Under the pieces are notes generated by a model, which saw only the letters and a list, made by a program, of their open reading frames with translations, did no database searches and had not been told where the DNA came from. This document shows positions 5,875-7,593 of a stretch of DNA of 7,593 nt, one piece after another; position 1 is the first letter of the stretch; every line of letters starts with the position of its first letter. The stretch comes from Planctomycetaceae bacterium (lineage in GTDB: Bacteria > Planctomycetota > Planctomycetia > Pirellulales > Thermoguttaceae), in contig JAIRPZ010000337.1 of assembly GCA_031256755.1 (NCBI GenBank), positions 1 to 7,593 on the forward strand, read 5' to 3'. A program made the position numbers and the translations under genes.

Positions 5875-6882
5875 ATGGCAAAAGGTGTTCTGGTTGATTT
5901 GACCAAATGTGTCGGCTGCGGCAGTTGTACTGTTGCATGCAAAATGTACAACAAAACCGAGTGGACGAAACGTCCGGCTCTGCCGGACAGCGAAGGTGAA
6001 CGCCTCGCCGCCGCCATTACGGATGCCAATTCGCTGGGCATTGAGAAGAAATATGCACCGTCCAGCGGCGAAAACGCTGAACTTTCCGCCGAAAACTGGA
6101 CGGTCATCCAGAAACGCCGTTTCGACAAAGAAACCGGCAAATGCACCAGTCATCAGCCGGGCAAGGATATTACGGCGTTAGGAATTGACATTCATATTCA
6201 CAGTGCCGATGCGGTCAGCAGTGCGACCAAAACGGACGGCAGCGAGGTTTGGCGGTATATCAAACGGCAATGTCTGCACTGTAAAGAACCGGCTTGTGCA
6301 TCGGCTTGTTTTGCAAAGGCGTTCCAAAAAACGGAAGCCGGTCCCGTCGTTTATTATCCGCAACTGTGTGTCGGCTGCCGCTACTGCATGCTTGCCTGTC
6401 CGTTCAGCATTCCGAAATTTGAATGGCACAAGCCGATTCCGACTCTCGAAAAATGTATGATGTGCAGCAGCCGGGTGAATCAAAATGAGGCACCTGCCTG
6501 CGTTTCGGTTTGCCCGACCGGTGTGATGAAATTCGGCGACCATGACGAACTCCTGAAAGAAGCAAAGGAAATCATTGCTGCCGATAAAAAGTACGAACAG
6601 CATATTTACGGCGAAGAAGAGGCAGGCGGAACATCGTGGATTTATATTTCGGACAAACCGTTTGCCGAAATGGGTTTCAAAACGACAGTGCCGAAACGGT
6701 CAATTCCGTCGTACACGAACAAGTATATGCACTTTACGCCGGTTTTCGCGGCAGCGTGGGCAGCGGTTCTTGCGGGGCTGTACATTATTACCGGTATTGC
6801 CAGCAGGCGGATGAAAATCAATAAGAAAACGGCAAAAGAGGGAACAGAGGAAAATGTTCCTTCCAAAAACGTTCCGAAGTAA
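5875..6882 (+). CDS. HybA-like membrane-anchored ferredoxin with four [4Fe-4S] cluster motifs
   Basis: A 335-residue electron-transfer subunit of the DMSO-reductase/HybA/FdnH ferredoxin family, which passes electrons between a catalytic subunit and membrane quinone. Sixteen cysteines form four cluster motifs: 12/15/18/22, 133/136/141/145, 165/168/171/175 and 194/197/209/213. The last pair of motifs has the spacing usual for HybA relatives. A Gly-Gly-Thr-Ser-Trp-Ile-Tyr-Ile-Ser-Asp stretch follows, and a single membrane helix lies near 287-308 with a positive Arg/Lys flank. E. coli HybA has a Tat signal; here the N terminus goes straight into cluster 1, with no twin-arginine signal. It could be exported with a partner, as FdnH-type subunits are, or face the cytoplasm. 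About 110 residues separate motifs 1 and 2, with an extra Cys90. It has its own promoter and ribosome binding site. No hydrogenase, formate dehydrogenase, NrfD or molybdopterin gene is adjacent, so the enzyme it serves is unknown. Confidence 0.88.
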   Translation: MAKGVLVDLTKCVGCGSCTVACKMYNKTEWTKRPALPDSEGERLAAAITDANSLGIEKKYAPSSGENAELSAENWTVIQKRRFDKETGKCTSHQPGKDITALGIDIHIHSADAVSSATKTDGSEVWRYIKRQCLHCKEPACASACFAKAFQKTEAGPVVYYPQLCVGCRYCMLACPFSIPKFEWHKPIPTLEKCMMCSSRVNQNEAPACVSVCPTGVMKFGDHDELLKEAKEIIAADKKYEQHIYGEEEAGGTSWIYISDKPFAEMGFKTTVPKRSIPSYTNKYMHFTPVFAAAWAAVLAGLYIITGIASRRMKINKKTAKEGTEENVPSKNVPK

Positions 6883-6934
6883 ACGCATTCATCCGCATCG
6901 CCGGCTGTCACCGTTCTTCCACCGTGAACCGGCC

Positions 6935-6959
6935 GGCAGGACGTTTTGAGCGTCCTGCC
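6935..6959. terminator. GC-rich hairpin between convergent genes
   Basis: GGCAGGACG (6935-6943) and CGTCCTGCC (6951-6959) pair perfectly over 9 bp around a 7-base loop. It lies between the ends of the iron-sulfur gene (6882) and the EF-hand gene (6986), where it could stop or protect both transcripts. No T-run follows on either strand, so it is not a standard intrinsic terminator. A second weaker pairing, TCTCCG (6963-6968) with CGGAGA (6989-6994), spans the EF-hand stop codon. Confidence 0.5.
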
Positions 6960-6985
6960 CGTTCTCCGAAGAAGATACTTAAAAA

Positions 6986-7537
6986 CTACGGAGACGCGGT
7001 CAATACCGGTTCGTCAGCATGGTCAGCGGCATGATCCGCAGTGTGATCGGCTTTCCCTGCAACAGACGGTTTGTCCTTTCCTCCGCAGCATCCCCCTTCT
7101 TTGCCGGCGGTACCGGCTTCGCCTTTATTCTTTCCCCCGCAGCAACCCCCTTCCTTGCCGGCGGTATCGGCTTCACCTTTATTCTTTCCTCCGCAGCAGC
7201 CCCCTTCCTTGCCGGCGGTACCGGCTTCACCTTTATTCTTTCCTCCGCAGCAGCCCCCTTCTTTACCGGCAGTACCGCCGCTATGTGAACATGGTTGACC
7301 GGTCTTGGCACATATCTTGACACCGCTGCCGGCGGCAGTCCGCTGCAACACTTTCAGATACTTGCCGAATTCTTCTTTCGACAGAGATCCGTTTTTGTCC
7401 GAATCGGCACTGTTGAACCGGGCATCAATCTCGACCTGCGGCGTAACCGGGGCCGGATTGAGTTGAGAAAAAACAATCGCACCGGCAAGCAGACAGCCGA
7501 CCGTGCATGTACAAATCAGAAACATTTTGTTACTCAT
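6986..7537 (-). CDS. Exported single-EF-hand protein with four Cys-Cys-Gly-Gly-Lys repeats
   Basis: A 183-residue protein I cannot assign to a named family. Residues 1-25 form a hydrophobic signal or anchor segment, with Cys at 9, 11 and 15 but no convincing lipobox. An EF-hand loop spans 45-56 (Asp45, Asp47, Asn49, Ser51, Glu56 in calcium-coordinating positions), followed by a helix. Cys76 and Cys83 form a C-x6-C pair. From 88 to 156 an 18-residue unit, GTAGKEGGCCGGKNKGEA, repeats four times (the last partial), each with vicinal cysteines at 96/97, 114/115, 132/133 and 150/151. The tail 164-175 is His/Asp-rich (three His at 4-5-residue spacing). The cysteines, histidines and EF-hand suggest metal binding outside the cytoplasm; that is inference. 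AGGAGA six bases upstream supports the ATG at 7537. It converges on the iron-sulfur gene. Single-EF-hand exported proteins are frequent in Planctomycetota. Confidence 0.8.
   Translation of the reverse strand: MSNKMFLICTCTVGCLLAGAIVFSQLNPAPVTPQVEIDARFNSADSDKNGSLSKEEFGKYLKVLQRTAAGSGVKICAKTGQPCSHSGGTAGKEGGCCGGKNKGEAGTAGKEGGCCGGKNKGEADTAGKEGGCCGGKNKGEAGTAGKEGGCCGGKDKPSVAGKADHTADHAADHADEPVLTASP
7070..7276 (-). repeat. 54-bp in-frame tandem repeat, nearly four copies, within the EF-hand gene
   Basis: Four consecutive 54-base units, the copy nearest the gene's 3' end being partial (15 codons), encode the 18-residue Cys-Cys-Gly-Gly-Lys unit. The copies differ at a handful of sites, most of them third-codon positions (for example GGC/GGT/GGA before the two cysteines, and AAG/AAA). 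The two replacements seen within the core repeat are Gly to Asp and Asn to Asp, outside the CCGGK core. Confidence 0.92.
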
Positions 7538-7543
7538 TCTCTT

Positions 7544-7549
7544 TCTCCT
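7544..7549 (-). promoter_or_regulatory. Strong ribosome binding site of the EF-hand gene
   Basis: On the minus strand AGGAGA lies six bases before the ATG at 7537. It is the closest match to the consensus in the window and fixes the start codon. Confidence 0.7.
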
Positions 7550-7558
7550 GTAAAAAGG

Positions 7559-7591
7559 ATCATGTTAAAGCACCTGTTTTTGTAACAAAAA
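7559..7591 (-). promoter_or_regulatory. Candidate promoter and small palindrome upstream of the EF-hand gene
   Basis: On the minus strand TTGTTA (7588-7583) could serve as a -35, with TAACAT (7567-7562, 15-base spacing) or CATGAT (7564-7559, 18-base spacing) as -10. The -35 lies inside an inverted repeat: TTTTTG (7577-7582), TAA, CAAAAA (7586-7591). The window ends two bases later, so more of the regulatory region may be missing. Confidence 0.25.
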
Positions 7592-7593
7592 AC

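Noticed and set aside
7070..7276. CRISPR array or intergenic minisatellite
   Set aside because: The units are contiguous with no unique spacers, are in frame, and encode a regular peptide, so this is a coding tandem repeat.
7019..7323. Plus-strand frames encoding Pro/Ala/Phe-rich repeats, and a second minus-strand frame, across the 54-bp repeat
   Set aside because: A repeat unit divisible by three keeps all frames open once one copy lacks stops. The EF-hand frame has the ribosome site, leader segment, EF-hand motif and synonymous-biased variation; the others have none of these.
1..7593. Over-represented CCGGCGG-type words as a possible DNA uptake or chi-like signal
   Set aside because: Most copies lie inside genes and reflect preferred codons for Pro, Gly, Ala and Arg; no consistent spacing, orientation or flanking sequence was seen.

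Overview
The window looks like a bacterial chromosome of moderate GC content. It carries eight recognisable or well-supported genes plus one unassigned reading frame at the left edge. The mix fits an anaerobic or facultative member of the PVC group, most likely Planctomycetota: an EGY-like site-2 protease, a CvpA protein with a very long Pro/Gln-rich tail, a small exported single-EF-hand protein, a HybA-like four-cluster ferredoxin, and several genes without a Shine-Dalgarno sequence. This placement is inference from gene content and style. No rRNA or other marker gene is present.

Layout. (1) 2-430 (+): the end of an unassigned gene, possibly cut by the window edge. (2) 552-2078 (+): leuA, 2-isopropylmalate synthase, with no other leucine genes beside it. 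(3) 2098-3390 (-): a compact three-gene unit read leftward, encoding a tandem ACT-domain protein, a small TPR protein and a stand-alone receiver domain. The last two are joined stop-to-start (TAA then ATG). (4) 3391-3540: a divergent regulatory region with a terminator-shaped hairpin and a 12-bp palindrome. (5) 3541-5762 (+): a membrane pair, site-2 protease then CvpA-like protein. (6) 5875-6882 (+): an iron-sulfur electron-transfer protein with four [4Fe-4S] motifs and a C-terminal membrane anchor, with its own likely promoter and ribosome binding site. (7) 6883-6985: a convergent intergenic region with a GC-rich hairpin. (8) 6986-7537 (-): a small exported protein with one EF-hand loop and four tandem 18-residue repeats, each centred on a Cys-Cys-Gly-Gly-Lys motif, followed by a His/Asp-rich tail.

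How the genes fit together. leuA is housekeeping. The ACT/TPR/receiver cluster suggests a small regulatory module, with a ligand-sensing domain beside a phospho-receiver and no output domain in view. The protease and CvpA genes are both inner-membrane proteins. The ferredoxin implies a membrane redox enzyme, but none of the usual partners (hydrogenase, NrfD-type or molybdopterin subunits) are in the window. The least familiar element is the CCGGK-repeat EF-hand protein. Its repeats differ mostly by synonymous changes, so the peptide itself appears to be maintained. I found no tRNA, rRNA, CRISPR array, insertion sequence or phage gene.
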